Positions 45,623 to 58,143 of a stretch of 64,000 bases of DNA are shown piece by piece (position 1 is the first letter of the stretch; each line of letters opens with the position of its first letter). Position numbers and translations under genes: made by a program. Origin of the DNA: Cryptomeria japonica (taxonomy: Eukaryota; Streptophyta; Pinopsida; Cupressales; Cupressaceae); assembly GCF_030272615.1 (NCBI RefSeq), contig NC_081414.1, positions 525,608,137 through 525,672,136 on the forward strand, read 5' to 3'. A model generated the notes under the pieces. That model did no database searches, was not told the DNA's origin, and saw nothing but the letters and a program-made list of their open reading frames with translations.

Positions 45623-47328
45623 ATTCTTTCTCTCTTTACATATCTCATGGATGATGTTGTGGTGCCCTCGCGTGTCAAACAAATCCAACATACAAGTTAA
45701 AAGTAAAAATCAATAAATAATAAAATAAAGTAAAGGAATAAGGATCTATACTTGTTGGATGGGAGGTTTTCAAGATAAAGGAACATTCCTTGTCTTCTAT
45801 ACTCCTGAATGTTGATTCATAGATTGATTTTCATAGTAGCATTATGGATGGACATGCATTTGAAGATAATGTTTTGAGACATAAGGATATATATATTGAA
45901 GGTATCTCAACACTTCTATCCTTATCAAGGGAGGATGATCTTATTATTGACAACCTAAGGTATGAAAACAATGATCAAATTTCCTATTTGTTGCTTATTC
46001 TTATGTCACTACGAAATCTTATTATTCATGGCAAGCATGATAACAAGGGTTATAGAGTCAAGATAACACTCTTGGTATAGGGCATGAGGATTCTTTGATT
46101 CAAATTCAATATTGTTTTTACACACAGGATCCTATTGATCTTTTCAGGTTCAAAATGGATACATACCTTGATATAATTATTAAGTTCTCCATCTCTCACA
46201 GTTGGAGGGAATGAAAATTTATGGAATTTGTTGTATATTCTAATTGACTTGTGAAGAGTCAATGTCCACAACTTACATATAACTCAAAGGAACCAAGTTC
46301 CACAATTGAAGAAAAAAATAAGGGTGGTAGCCTAATGGAGATAATCACATCAAGGTTTTTTAGGCTAGATGATGGTAAGGATAAGAGGTATTTTTACACG
46401 GGACAAGTTGTTGGGATAAAAAGTTGCTTAGATTTTGAGAACATGCATACCATTTCAGGTTGTAGTAACCAATGCAGTCTTTATTTTGATATTCGGATGT
46501 TTCCAAATAAGTATAGAGCAATCTTCAATAATATATTCCTAGGATTACCAATAGATAGAGGATTTTAACATGTCATAGAGTTGGAAACTAATTTGTATCA
46601 GGGATTTCAATGGAAGGTTGAAGTTATCTACTTCAATAAAGTCATAATGAGGAGTAGTTTGTTGATTATGAAAGGTTACAAAAGAGTGCATATATTTATG
46701 GAGGAATTTTCCATCATTGAATGGTTGATTCAAATTTTCATATGGATAGTGTTTCTAATTTATAATTGTTGTTTCCATAAGATAATCCTAATTATAAAAC
46801 TTACTGATTTTGGATGGTTGATTGCAATCATATACACTTACATACAAGTTGATGTGATCACATTCATGAGCATTATTGCCTATAGTCTAATGGAAATCCT
46901 AGTCATGGGAAAGAATATTTTCCATTCTATTACCACTTATGGATATTTCTCAATCTATACTTTGTTTCACACTCATTTTACAAAGGATTACATGGTTCAA
47001 TTGTTGTAACTTAAGAATAAAATGCATGAAATCATTAGATGTCACCTGCTGATTGGTGATAGTAATGAAACAATTTTGAGTTCTCAAAAAGTACTTGATA
47101 TGGTGCAAAGGAGCAACTCAATAAAATTTGAAAGCACAAAACACAAAATATTAGAAAATAGTCTCAAGTTATTCTCAAATATGTTTGGCTTGTTTGATCA
47201 ACAACAAATTGGGAATTTCAGAAGTGTAAGGATGTATATGGAAATAATTTCAAACCCTACATACCTACCCACTAATCCCAAACTGGTCATATTGGTTATT
47301 ATTACATAGCTTTTCTATTTTTCTAGTT
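45623..47328. other. LARD internal region, no gene recognised
   Basis: AT-rich sequence with scattered open stretches up to 142 codons (46581-47009), hydrophobic and low in complexity, without known domains. Confidence 0.45.
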
Positions 47329-47333
47329 GTTAC

Positions 47334-48412
47334 TATTGGTATTTTGGATATGTTGATATGGTTTTGTCATTGATGTCAACACTTGTCATCGCTTGTCAAC
47401 ACTTGTCAACACTTATTAGCACTTGGAGATTTTGGTTATGTTCACCGACAAAACAAAGGCTTATGCAAGTCACTAATATTTGGTTCACCAACAGATTATA
47501 TTGTTCACCGACACTTGGAATGACGTGGAAACCACTTGGTTATGTCGAAGACATTATTCGATCACTTGGTTTTGGCGATTTGGTTAATTGTTTATTTGAG
47601 TTTGCATATTTGCTGTTACCGGCAAATAGGTCTAGGATAAGCACCGATAGACTTATCTACTCCAGATCAACACGACATGTTATGGAGATGATTTATTAAT
47701 ATTGTAAATGCATTGAGCCGACATCTTGCATCAGATATTGATTTGTTTGTAATTGATTTTATTGTAATATCTTTTAGTGAGCCGACCTATTCAATTGGTC
47801 TTAAGTTATGGTATATATGTAAGATCTTATTTGTAAGATCGAAAGAAGGAGGGATTGTGAATGCGAAAAGGATTGCAATAAGGTATATGCGAAAATAAGT
47901 AGGGCTATACATGTAGACATCATTTGAAGGTTGAAGGAAGGATTTGTGAAGGCAATTAGAACTTAACCGGTATTGAATCCAGTATATGAAGATGATATTT
48001 TGTGCAGTACATTATTATTGGATTTAACCATCCAATTGTAGTCAATGTGATTCTCATTTTGTGATTGAGCAATGAGCTCTAGGCAATTGGCCTTTCTGCA
48101 TGTGCAAAATCCATATTGTACACATATACTATCTGCAGTAGTATCATTTGATTGTGGGTAAGGCTTCCCACTATGGTTTTTCCCCTTATAGGGTTTCCAC
48201 GTACAAACATTTTTGTTATGTGTTGTGGATGTTATTGTCTTTCTGTTTCATGCATTAATCTTTACCAGTATTGCAATTAACTGTTAAAACTGCCTATCGG
48301 CATAAAGTTTGGTTTACCGGTATTAAGCATTAAGTTTTGGTTAAGTTAATTTTGGTTGAATTTATTGGACAACTGATTCACCCCCCCTCTCAGTTGTCTC
48401 CGGGACCTAACA
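47334..48412 (+). mobile_element. Solo copia LTR, target duplication GTTAC
   Basis: 1,079 bp. It starts TATTGGTATTTTGG (a TG-to-TA variant) and ends GGGACCTAACA. GTTAC flanks it on both sides (47329-47333 and 48413-48417). It carries the shared copia block (CTATGGTTTTTCC and GGGTTTCCACGT near 48170-48202) and a seven-base C run near its end. No internal region, so it was formed by LTR-LTR recombination. Confidence 0.9.
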
Positions 48413-48417
48413 GTTAC

Positions 48418-49632
48418 ATCATTTTTGAGATCCATCCAAAACTTAGGAGAGGTCTCAACCCAACTCCTCGAGTGGCTATAAAATGGCATGAATAGCCTAT
48501 CGCGAATAAGGGTAGGGTGGGGCTCATGTTGCTAATTTTGATAACTGTAGTCATGTTTAACTACAGTCTAGGTTTGCCTAGTGATATTAGTAGAAATTAT
48601 TCTCCATAAATGAAAATTATTTCATCCATCATGACACTATATTGGAGGAGTTTTATGGAGGTTGTGCAATAAGCACGTGTTGAATGCAGATTTCTAATGA
48701 AATAATGTGAAGATTTATGGTCATTGTGTATGATGGAGCATGTTGCTGTTGTAAATTAGTTAGATGCTAATGGAGACCATTATATATTTTTATTTACTCC
48801 ATTCATATCAACCTCAAATATTGTGGGACCATCCTTTCAATTCAAAGCAAAACAATACTTGCAATATGGTGTGATATGGAAGTTTCATACAATTATTGAA
48901 GAATTATGCAGTAGATGTTGTTGTTCTTTGTTTCCATTTACCTCTCAAGCTTAGGTAATGTATAAATTTGTTGTTGAACATTTTTGTGTTGTGCATTTCA
49001 ACGATGGGGAAATGGAAGAATAATTTTTCTCCCATATGTGTACTTGATGTTATGAAGGGTGTAATGAAAGTTATTACATTCCATATTGCTGCATAAAATA
49101 TATTTATATCATTAGCAAGAGTGGCATGAATTTATGGTTCAACCGTCTTTATGACAACACACATACACATTTGAGGGAAAAGACTCAAAAAGAGAGGCTA
49201 TCAATGGAGGGGGATTGGAAATCAACTAAGGTAGCATGTATGAGTTTGTTATACCTTGAATATTTCAGAAAAAAATTCACTCATTTTAGGTTCACATTTA
49301 TGAAATTTATTAGAATATCAAGAAGAAGGTTGAATGAAACAAAGTTTGGAGAGTGCATAAAATTTTTTTAGAAGATTGTTGACAAGATCAAGGAGAAGAC
49401 CTCACTAATTTGTATATCCTAGGATATGGATTACTTGGTTATTTATATTTGGTATATGTTATTTTCATAGAGATATTTGAGACTTTGAGTTGGCACAATG
49501 TTCTTGGGTGAAGGATGCAACATCACACAGGTATAAGATCAAGACAACATAATCAGTCACCTTGACATGGGGATCTTATGAAATCACGATTTCAATTGCT
49601 TGGGGAAATTTTTTTTTGGGGAAGAGAGGATT
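48418..49632. other. LARD internal region, second part
   Basis: No gene is seen. AT-rich, ending in a T run and the purine tract before the 3' LTR. Confidence 0.45.
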
Positions 49633-50639
49633 TGTCATGTCCCCCTTCTAAATTTATCAACTTACTATTTATAGTAGGCTCGATTATCTAAAAATAGTCA
49701 ATCGGGACTTGCACATAAATCGGGAAAGTCTAATTGCCAAAATGAATTATTCAAATTTAAATTAATGGAAATTAATTTGAATTGTTGATAAAATAAAAAT
49801 GGGGGCATGAGTTTTGAAATGGCAACTTTTGTTCATGAAGAAAAAATAGAAATTATTAAATAAGGAGATTAAGTTAGCAGTTCATAATAGAATGTTAAGA
49901 GTTGGCAAACAAAGGGCAAGTGAATATTTCAAATTTTAAATTCAAACACTTTACCTCCTAGTTGTGGATTTGGGCACCCAAAATTATGTTTTAACATATT
50001 TCTATTTATCTAGCTTGAGTTGGCAACTCTCATTCATTCTATCTTGTCATTTTCAATAAGTGAAAGTTGTTTTTCTTTGGAGGTTGGTAAACCAAAGAAG
50101 GTGAAATCTCCAGGGCTAATAAACTAGGGATATTGAGGCTCAAGGGAATTAGGTCTAAGAGTCTCTAGAGAAAATCTCACCCAAATATTGTACGTGTGTA
50201 GAATAGCTTTGCAGTTGTGTTGATTTCTTAGGTTATTTGTAGGTGTTTGTAGGAGTTTGGAGTGCTTCGAGGAGAATATTAGTTCCAATTTTGTGTTTAT
50301 GTTGTTAGAAGAATATTTTTCTTTTTGTCATGTTGTTGTGGAAGATTCATTTCAAATTTATTTATGTTATATACATTAATATGGAGTTTGGAGGCTTATT
50401 TGAAGTTTATAGTTGGTTCCTTCGTGTTTGAGCCAATATTTTGGGAAATCTTTGAGATGAATTACAATGGATATTATGAATGTTATCTGATGTATTTAGC
50501 AGAAAAAATGATGCCTTAAGTGGTGTTTTGGTGAAATTTCCTTTATACCTGATTTCACGAAATGTTCATATTTGCAAATTTGAATTAAAAATTAGAGAAA
50601 ATACCAAATCTGATTTAATTTGTAGCAAGGGACATTACA
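49633..50639 (+). repeat. LARD 3' LTR
   Basis: 1,007 bp, partner of 43596-44619, ending GGGACATTACA. Confidence 0.88.
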
Positions 50640-51913
50640 AATTATTCCCATACACATGATAAAGTATGGAGAAGCTAAAATATTTTTATCCAAACAACAA
50701 AGAGAGAAGACAACTCCAAGTTGAGAGATGTGAAAGCCCTTAGAATTAATGTCCTATCAATCCACAATATCTAGATAAAAGGGGATCATACACAAAAAAA
50801 GACGCATATGAAGACATAGACAAACACATAAGCTACAACATAAACAAATCCACATACATGAAGTAAACATGACAAGCAAAGGCTTACAAGGTATGACATC
50901 TCAGACTAGCAAAATCCTTGAATCTTGACTAGAAGCCACATCAAAAATGATACACAATGTCGTATCTCAGACTAGCAAGATCTTGAAATCTTGATTAGGA
51001 GCAATAGCCACAACAATTTCTTTAAGTCACAAGCTAGCAATATCCTCTATTTTCTAGGTGGGTCATGGACAAGTGAAGACATCATAAGGGCTAGATAGCT
51101 ATGTTATGCTAGGTGAGGTCCACAAGTATAAAATGAAAACAACACATACTAGTAAAACCCTTTGTTTACTAGGTGTGTTAAATGCTAATGATATAAATTT
51201 AAATTATAGGCCAAGAAAAATGCAATGTTTGTTTGGTATATTTGATATAGTGCTACAAATATGATCAACAAGTGTTGGAAGAGCAGAAACAACTTTTTGG
51301 TGTGTACAAAATGAAACATATAGTGAATGTATGTTCCTACCTTTAAATAATTGCTAACACCAATAGAGAGTGTTCTCCTCTAAGGTAGAAAGAACAACAC
51401 ATGTAAAAATAATCACGTCACTACATCAAATCTCCCCCAACATAGGCAAATTCAGTCAATAATCACATAGAAACAAACATGATCATACAAGAGAACATAA
51501 GGGATCCAAATATTTGGGGTTAGTATTATTATGATAAATAATGTATATCAATATAACTGTTTTGAATTGATCTCATCCCCCAAATATAATGGAACTATGA
51601 GTATAAAGGAGGAAGAGCAACTAAAGAGAAAAACAAAATTTTGGATCAACATGGAAGAGACCTAAATGTCTCAATGCTTTGCATCATCCCCAAAAGGCCA
51701 AAAAAAAGCACATTTGCACAAAAAAAAAACGTATGCCAAATAGAAGAATGAAGATACATATAGAACAATATCACAACAAATGCATTATCTTTGTATCCAA
51801 TGCCAACAAAATATCAAGGGTCATCCAAATATAACTAACAAGACAAAATACATGACAAGCAACACATCACATGGTATAACATATAGATAAGCAAGTACAA
51901 AACTCAAAAAACA
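50640..51913. other. No gene recognised
   Basis: AT-rich, non-coding sequence in all six frames. It may be the worn 3' end of the Tat-like remnant that follows on the minus strand. Confidence 0.45.
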
Positions 51914-52363
51914 CTATGCTTGTGAGTTGGTATAGAGAAAATCATCAACATTCCAATCTTGCTCATCATAAAGAGATGACATGCAAGATGCTAATGGAGC
52001 TATAGAAAGGGAAATACTAGGAGAGGCTCTTGGTTTCATGCCTAAGAGATCACCCACTAAAGGAAGATCATCACACATGGCCTCCAAATATAAATTCATG
52101 GATTTTTCAAAGCTTATAGATAATTTTACATTGTTCTCAACTTTGACATCCAAACCATTAGAATCATCATATGAATACATAAAAAGAGGTGGTATAATAT
52201 TTCTATCAATGGTATCATGAGTAGTATTAATCACATAATTAAAATGTACCTTTAGAATCAGTAGAGGGGAAGGTGATGAATACTTAATCTTTTGGTTAGG
52301 TTGGGATAGGTAAGGTTCAAACTGAGGAGAGGTGGGCTCAGGAGCCGAGGAAGGAAAGGACAA
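51914..52363 (-). pseudogene. Unrecognised 149-codon frame downstream of a Tat-like protease
   Basis: Open from MSFPSSAPEPTSPQFEPYLS to the TAG-type end near 51914, with IPPLFMYSYDDSNGLDVKVE and YDEQDWNVDDFLY. No known domain. Its place after the protease on the same strand suggests the acidic linker before RT in a Tat-like element. No RT follows. Confidence 0.4.
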
Positions 52364-53009
52364 CTTATATACAATCCTCCAACTACATAGGAGAAGGATT
52401 TATCAAAAGACAATTCATTCACTTCAACAAGTTGACAAGCTACAATACGATATTATCTCTTGTGTTCTTTCACATTATAATTTTGTTTAGTGAGGTAGGG
52501 TTCTTTTGAAGGAGAAACATGTTGACTCATTTTATTCCTTTGTTGATCTAGAACATAAGGAGGAACAAAAGGAATAATCAAAATTTGGTGGACAATGGGA
52601 GGAGAGGGTCCATTCAAAATAGGTTTCTTTCTGACGAATCAAAATGAACAAAATAAATCTTCAAGTGTGAGAATGAGGTATAGGCTATGTTGGGGATTTT
52701 CCTCATACTCTTGCATAGGATGATGGAGGTAGAATCACAACATAAACACTAGAATTTTAGGGACAAGAAGGATTCTATCCTTGGGTTGCATTTATTTACT
52801 TCTTATTGGATAGGATGAACTACTAGTATAGCTATAGTAGATGAAAGATCATTAAGGAAAGCAGTTGGAATGAGACTCAAACAACTACATGTGGATAATT
52901 GGGCAATATTACTAGCTTTGAAATTTTGGTAGGATAGGAAAGAGAACTCTTGATGAGGCATAGGGGGTTCAGTTGGACAAGGCCAAAGGTAATCAAGTGA
53001 AACATCTCC

Positions 53010-53760
53010 CTAATAAGATAAGGGTTTAAATATACTAGGGTGAAAAGTAAATGCTTCATCTTCAACTAGAAATTTTGAACACTTGTAGGTTACTGAGGGG
53101 ATCACCGTCATGGAATTTAGCCAAAGATGAATCAACTTCATACAAAATTGGTCTGATGTAGGAATTATGACAAAGGATACATCTAAGTGTTTGGGTATAA
53201 TGTGGATATAAAGGGTTACAAAACTAAGGGTAGGATGAGTGGAACCATCATGCATCCTTACCAATAATTGTGATTTTCATATGCGTCTTGGTGCAATTCA
53301 TGCACATAGAGGAAATTTGTTTTAACAAAATTCACCATGCAAACAAAATCAATGAGTACTTCTTGTGAGGGTTTATCATTAATTATAGCATTAATGTATA
53401 AAGGTTCATTAGGTGCATGAATAGGAGCATCAGTGCAGGTAAAGGTAATGTTATGTTTGGGTTTAGGTTGGTGAGGATAAGCATCTATTACATTAACCAT
53501 GTTTGCAAGTTTTTCATCTTGAGGTTCAAGACCAATATTCACTACTTCTATGGAAGACACTACAAGGCTAGTTGAATGAGATGGCAAAGGACTAGTAAAG
53601 ATTTGTAAATATTTGTTATGAGCTACAAATTTCTTTCCTTTATCATTGACACTAAGCTTTAGATGCCATTAGAATAAGGTGTTGGATTTCACTCCTAACA
53701 TGCATAAATCATTCAATATTGTGTCCAAGAGCACAATGGTATTGAAAAATGGCTTTGAAA
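53010..53760 (-). pseudogene. Tat-like gag zinc motif and protease remnant
   Basis: On the minus strand 53690-53760 encodes FQYHCALGHNIE, stop, FMHVRSEIQHLI, the Tat-type C/H motif. Next, 53587-53258 encodes EPLYINAIINDKPSQEVLID and NFVKTNFLYVHELHQDAYEN, a retropepsin-like start whose active-site Gly is replaced. After a frame change near 53260 it continues VRMHDGSTHPTLSFVTLYIH and LDVSFVIIPTSDQF. The order matches the gag-protease of the large Tat element, but this is a different and older copy. Confidence 0.68.
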
Positions 53761-55700
53761 TTAAAGAAAGGAGGTAAAGGCTTCAAAGTAGCTATGGGAG
53801 TGATTGGGTAAGAAATATTAGGTTACTATTAAGCAAATGCAACATGATGGAATTGAGGGATTTAGAAAGCTAGGAAAAGTGTCAGATCCTAAGACTAGGA
53901 GGAGAGGGGTCCACAACACAAGATGTTGTAGTTGCAACCTAAGTTTGGATATGATTAGAATAAAGATTGATTTTGACGGAATTATTGTTTTTTTTCTTAA
54001 ATGATTATAAAATAGTTTTAGATTGTCACACGAGCCAATGAGGAAGAGCCCTCACACTATCTAACTGACACTTGGTAATTATTGAGATATGTGCACAAAT
54101 GCATAGATAAAAGATATTTCATGAACATTATTTTCTCATAGATGTGTAGTTTCAAGTTACCAATGAAAACTCATTTCTCTACAATATCTGAGAGAAAAGG
54201 GTTTGATAACACCCAATGAAATTAGTCACTTTGTACTTCACCCATTGCTTCCAATGAACCAAATCAATGAAGGAAACTTGGGGTCAAGTGTTAGCTTGAA
54301 ACAATTGGAGAAACTAATTGACAGGTGGTGAGAAAGAATGAATTGAATTTATAGGTAAATAAAAAAACCAAACCAAGACTATATAGGAAAAGGTTTTGGA
54401 AGAAGAGAATCCTCAAAAATGAAATTGTTGCTAAGTGTGTTAAAGGACGACACATGGCTATTGGGATCTCTTTTTCCATTATACTTCTAGAAATGAGGTG
54501 TCTCCATGTGGCTAGGTATGAGAGTCTTTAGAATGATATATGACAATGGGCTATGAGTGAAATATGATGGAATTTTAAAGTAGGACTAGCTTTGGTTTAA
54601 ATTAACTATTTTTTGTTGTAGGGATGTGACATTTTGTAAAAGTTGGTTTATGACAAGATCACTACATGAATTAGTAGAATGTGAGGGATTGGAACTGACT
54701 ATAAGTTGATTGGTCTTGTGAAGGTGATTGAATAACAAGGTGCTGTGAAACTTGTGAATGGGTGTTTTGAGAAGTAAATATTAGGGTAGAGGAGGGTGGC
54801 ACAAAGATATTTTGATGTATATGATTCCCAATTGTAAACCAAAATTTAGTGTAAGCACTATTATCAAACTATGAAATATTGGTTATAACAATAGAAGTGA
54901 AGGCAGGAATAGAAGATGACAATATGGGTGTTAACACCCGTGTCCTTGTTTGGTTTTGAGACAAATTATTGATAATCTCTGCACAACTAGCTACTGAAAT
55001 AACATTGTTACCTACTATATGATCTATGATATATATAATTACACACCAAAAATCATCAAATTTTCTATAAGAGGGATCGCCTCCTTCGCCAAGGATTTCA
55101 AAGTTGAGAAATTTTGAAACATAACCATCTCATTGTCTAATTTTTAAATTTGGGTTTCATGAACTTGTAGGTTAGAGTGGTCAATCTACAAGGAATTATG
55201 ATGTGAATGTGGTGAAAGGATTGTTAGTAAGATAGGATTAGTATCAAAGAAGTATTACCTTCTTGAAGCCCTTAAAGAAAAGGGATTAATGAACTTAGGC
55301 TCATCACTATAACCATTCATAGCACAAGAGGCCATTATTTGATAACTTCTTGTAACAAAATTTTCAGATTTAGAGTACAAGGTCATGAAACTGACAAGCA
55401 ATTATAAGTTTCACAACACATGTATGCTCCTATAAAGTAATAGGATAGAATAAATTTATGTGAAGATGGATATGTGGATGATATGCTAGATGAAAATGTT
55501 TTAAGGTTTTTCTTTCTATACTAAATACAATGATTTAAAAAATGTTAACCAAGATACTAACATAATAAATTCAATGAATTATCTAATTAAATGAAGTACG
55601 AAGAAAGCGTTTTAAGTGTAACAATGCATGCAAATCAAATCAGATTTATGCCTATGAAAAATAGAAGATATGCAAGTGCAAGATCTAACATGTTCACCAA
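53761..55700. other. No gene recognised, probably worn Tat-like leader or gag
   Basis: The sequence lies upstream (minus strand) of the Tat-like remnant. Many stops in all frames, and no capsid motif found. Confidence 0.4.
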
Positions 55701-55871
55701 AATGATATGAAGAAAATGGTGATCCTAGACTAACATGTACCTCAACCTAGAATAAATATTTTTCTTATATATGTCTATATATATGTGTTTGTATATGTGT
55801 GTACACACACGCGCACACACACACATGTATATATACATATATGTATATATGTATGTATGTATATATGTATG

Positions 55872-55903
<32 letters not shown>

Positions 55904-55909
55904 CATACA

Positions 55910-55946
<37 letters not shown>

Positions 55947-55961
55947 GTACATATATATATA

Positions 55962-55997
<36 letters not shown>

Positions 55998-56079
55998 TAC
56001 ATATATATATATATGTATGTATGTATGTACATATATACATACATACACATATACATATACATATACATATATATGTATG

Positions 56080-56110
<31 letters not shown>

Positions 56111-56179
56111 GTACATATATACATACATACACATATACATATACATATACATATATATGTATGTATATATATATGTATG

Positions 56180-57849
56180 TGTAGCGTCCTAAATTGTACG
56201 CACTTGCTAAAGTGGTACAATTTCACACCTAGTTTAGCACTCGCCTTGGCGCATTTTGCATTTTGCATTACATTTCCCCTTTAGCACTTAATTAATCAAA
56301 TTAATTAGGTCTAAGGTCCTATTTCATCATCTTCCACATCATAAAGTTGGGCCCTTTCATTAAAGTGTGCCCCTTTCATTTTATTCCTCCAATACATCAT
56401 TTAATCAAAAAACCCTAATTAGGTCCTATTTTGAACTTGGGGGCTTGATTTCGGGGGTCAAAACATCTCGAAATCAGCTGTAACTTCAGGATTCTCTCTA
56501 AAATCATCATATCCGACGGCCCTGAAAATTTGGTGAAAAGTTGTCGGGACCATGGCGCCCGACGTGCACATGGTCCCAGACATTTTTCCCAAAATTTTAG
56601 GAGCACGATCCAATCATAAAATAAAGCTTAACCCTAAGAAATTGGCAGGATATTCAATCTCTAGGTCGGCCAAAAGTCGAAATTAAGACCTAGGGTTTCA
56701 TATATAAGAGCTCTCTTTCTTCATTTGAAAGGGGGGGAATTTTGGCTTTCAAGGACCTTCTATGCAGCAAAAGAGCAGATCTTTGAAGACTTCAACAACA
56801 TTCAACATCCTTCTATCAAGCATTCATCAATTTCATTCATTTAGGGCTTGGAAGACATTGAAGAACAATAGGAGATTACCGACTGAAGATTGGCTTGTAC
56901 TCCTCCCTTGAGGGTTGGGTATGATTTCATGTTGTTTTCATGTCTTTGCATAAGCTTCAACATATCCTTTATTCATGCTTTAGATCATTTTGCATCTTGA
57001 TTTAGAGCATTTACATTATCATTTATGAGCAATTAGGGTTTACTTTCTAGGTTGCTCTAGTTTGCTTACTTGCATCTTAGGACCTTGCACACACACTAGG
57101 TCTGCACACACAATACATTTTACAATACAACTTGGCTATTCGTGGAGGTGGAAATCACCGAAGCGGGGGTTTGACTAAGGCAAAACCCTATATAGCCGCC
57201 CAAACATCTTTTCAAATATAAGTGCAGGTTTCGGGACTCGGACGACGCCGCAGGTTGCAGATCCGGGAATAGCAGGTCGAGACAGCACTTTGCACCAAAT
57301 TTCAAAGCAAAAGACCAGGACAGGGGCGTGGGGCGCCCTGGTCCTGCCAGGACAGGGGCGCTGGGCACCCTGGTCCCTGGGACAGGGGCGCTGGGCGCCC
57401 TGGTCCTCCTGACATACAACATTTTCAGCATTTTTGACAGCTTTTCCCAGAGTGCAAAACATCAGTTTTCGGAGCAGTTTCAGGGGCAGAATCAGGACAG
57501 TGGCGCCTGCGCCCTCGTCTCGAACATTTTTAGTCAGATTTTAACTCCGGGTACGCATTTACATTCTTGTCTTGTCCTTGTGTTTACAGCTTTCCATTGT
57601 TTAAGTTCAATTCTGCAATCTTGTTATTAGTTCATACTTGCATTTTGGGGTTAGGAATTGAACTTGCATCATTCTATCTATCATTTGCAACAAAGGAATA
57701 GAAATCCTAATAGGTAGCCCGTGGCTCTCTCTTCCACAAAAAGAAGTAGCAAATTGTGTGATACCTCTAGGCTCTTTCGTATTCCACAAATGTGTGATTG
57801 AAGGTGAGATTAGGGCATGTTTGCTTAGTGTCACTTTTTCCCCCACACA
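56180..57849 (+). mobile_element. Solo LTR, 1.67 kb, target duplication GTATG
   Basis: It starts TGTAGCGTCCTAAATTG and ends CCCCCACACA. GTATG flanks it at 56175-56179 and 57850-57854. A TATA box (TATATAAG) lies at 56701-56708. A GC-rich palindromic triplication lies at 57315-57407. No internal region. The style and length suggest a Ty3/gypsy LTR, but without coding parts that remains a guess. Confidence 0.88.
57315..57407. repeat. Three tandem GC-rich palindromic units inside the solo LTR
   Basis: About 31-base units of the form GGACAGGGGCGCTGGGCGCC followed by CTGGTCC occur three times with small differences. Each unit can fold back on itself (CAGGG pairs with CCCTG, GGCGC with GCGCC). Confidence 0.85.
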
Positions 57850-57867
57850 GTATGTATGCACATCTAT

Positions 57868-57910
<43 letters not shown>

Positions 57911-58067
57911 CATTAATGTATATATATACATATATGTACACATAGACACACACATATATATATGTATACACATTCATACATATATATGTATATATATATA
58001 TATCTACATATATATATATAGATATACATATATATATATATACATATGTATATACATAAATACACAC

Positions 58068-58103
<36 letters not shown>

Positions 58104-58143
58104 ACATACGTACGTACACACACACATATGCATATATGTATAT

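Larger units (their letters stand above)
43596..50639 (+). mobile_element. Non-autonomous LTR element (LARD-like) without recognisable pol
   Basis: LTRs at 43596-44619 and 49633-50639 share their full length, start TGTCATGTCCCC and end GGGACATTAYA, so the ends are inverted repeats of each other. A primer-site-like TGGTATTGGAC follows the first LTR and a purine tract, GGGGAAGAGAGGA, precedes the second. ACTTA before and AATTA after may be an imperfect target duplication. About 3.9 kb of internal sequence, not counting a nested solo LTR, encodes nothing I recognise as pol. Confidence 0.85.
55770..58140. repeat. AT/GTAT microsatellite split by a solo LTR
   Basis: TATG, ATAC and AT arrays run from about 55770 to 56179 and resume at 57850-58140, ending with (GT)n and CACACA. 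The two halves belong together, because the inserted LTR is flanked by a duplicated GTATG taken from the array. Inside the left half a 76-bp pattern (GTATGTATGTATGTACATAT onward) occurs twice. The left flank (GAAAATGGTGATCCTAGACT) resembles that of the microsatellite at 19837. Confidence 0.92.

Noticed and set aside
55725-56284. Open frames of 125-167 codons
   Set aside because: Same cause, simple repeats in all frames.
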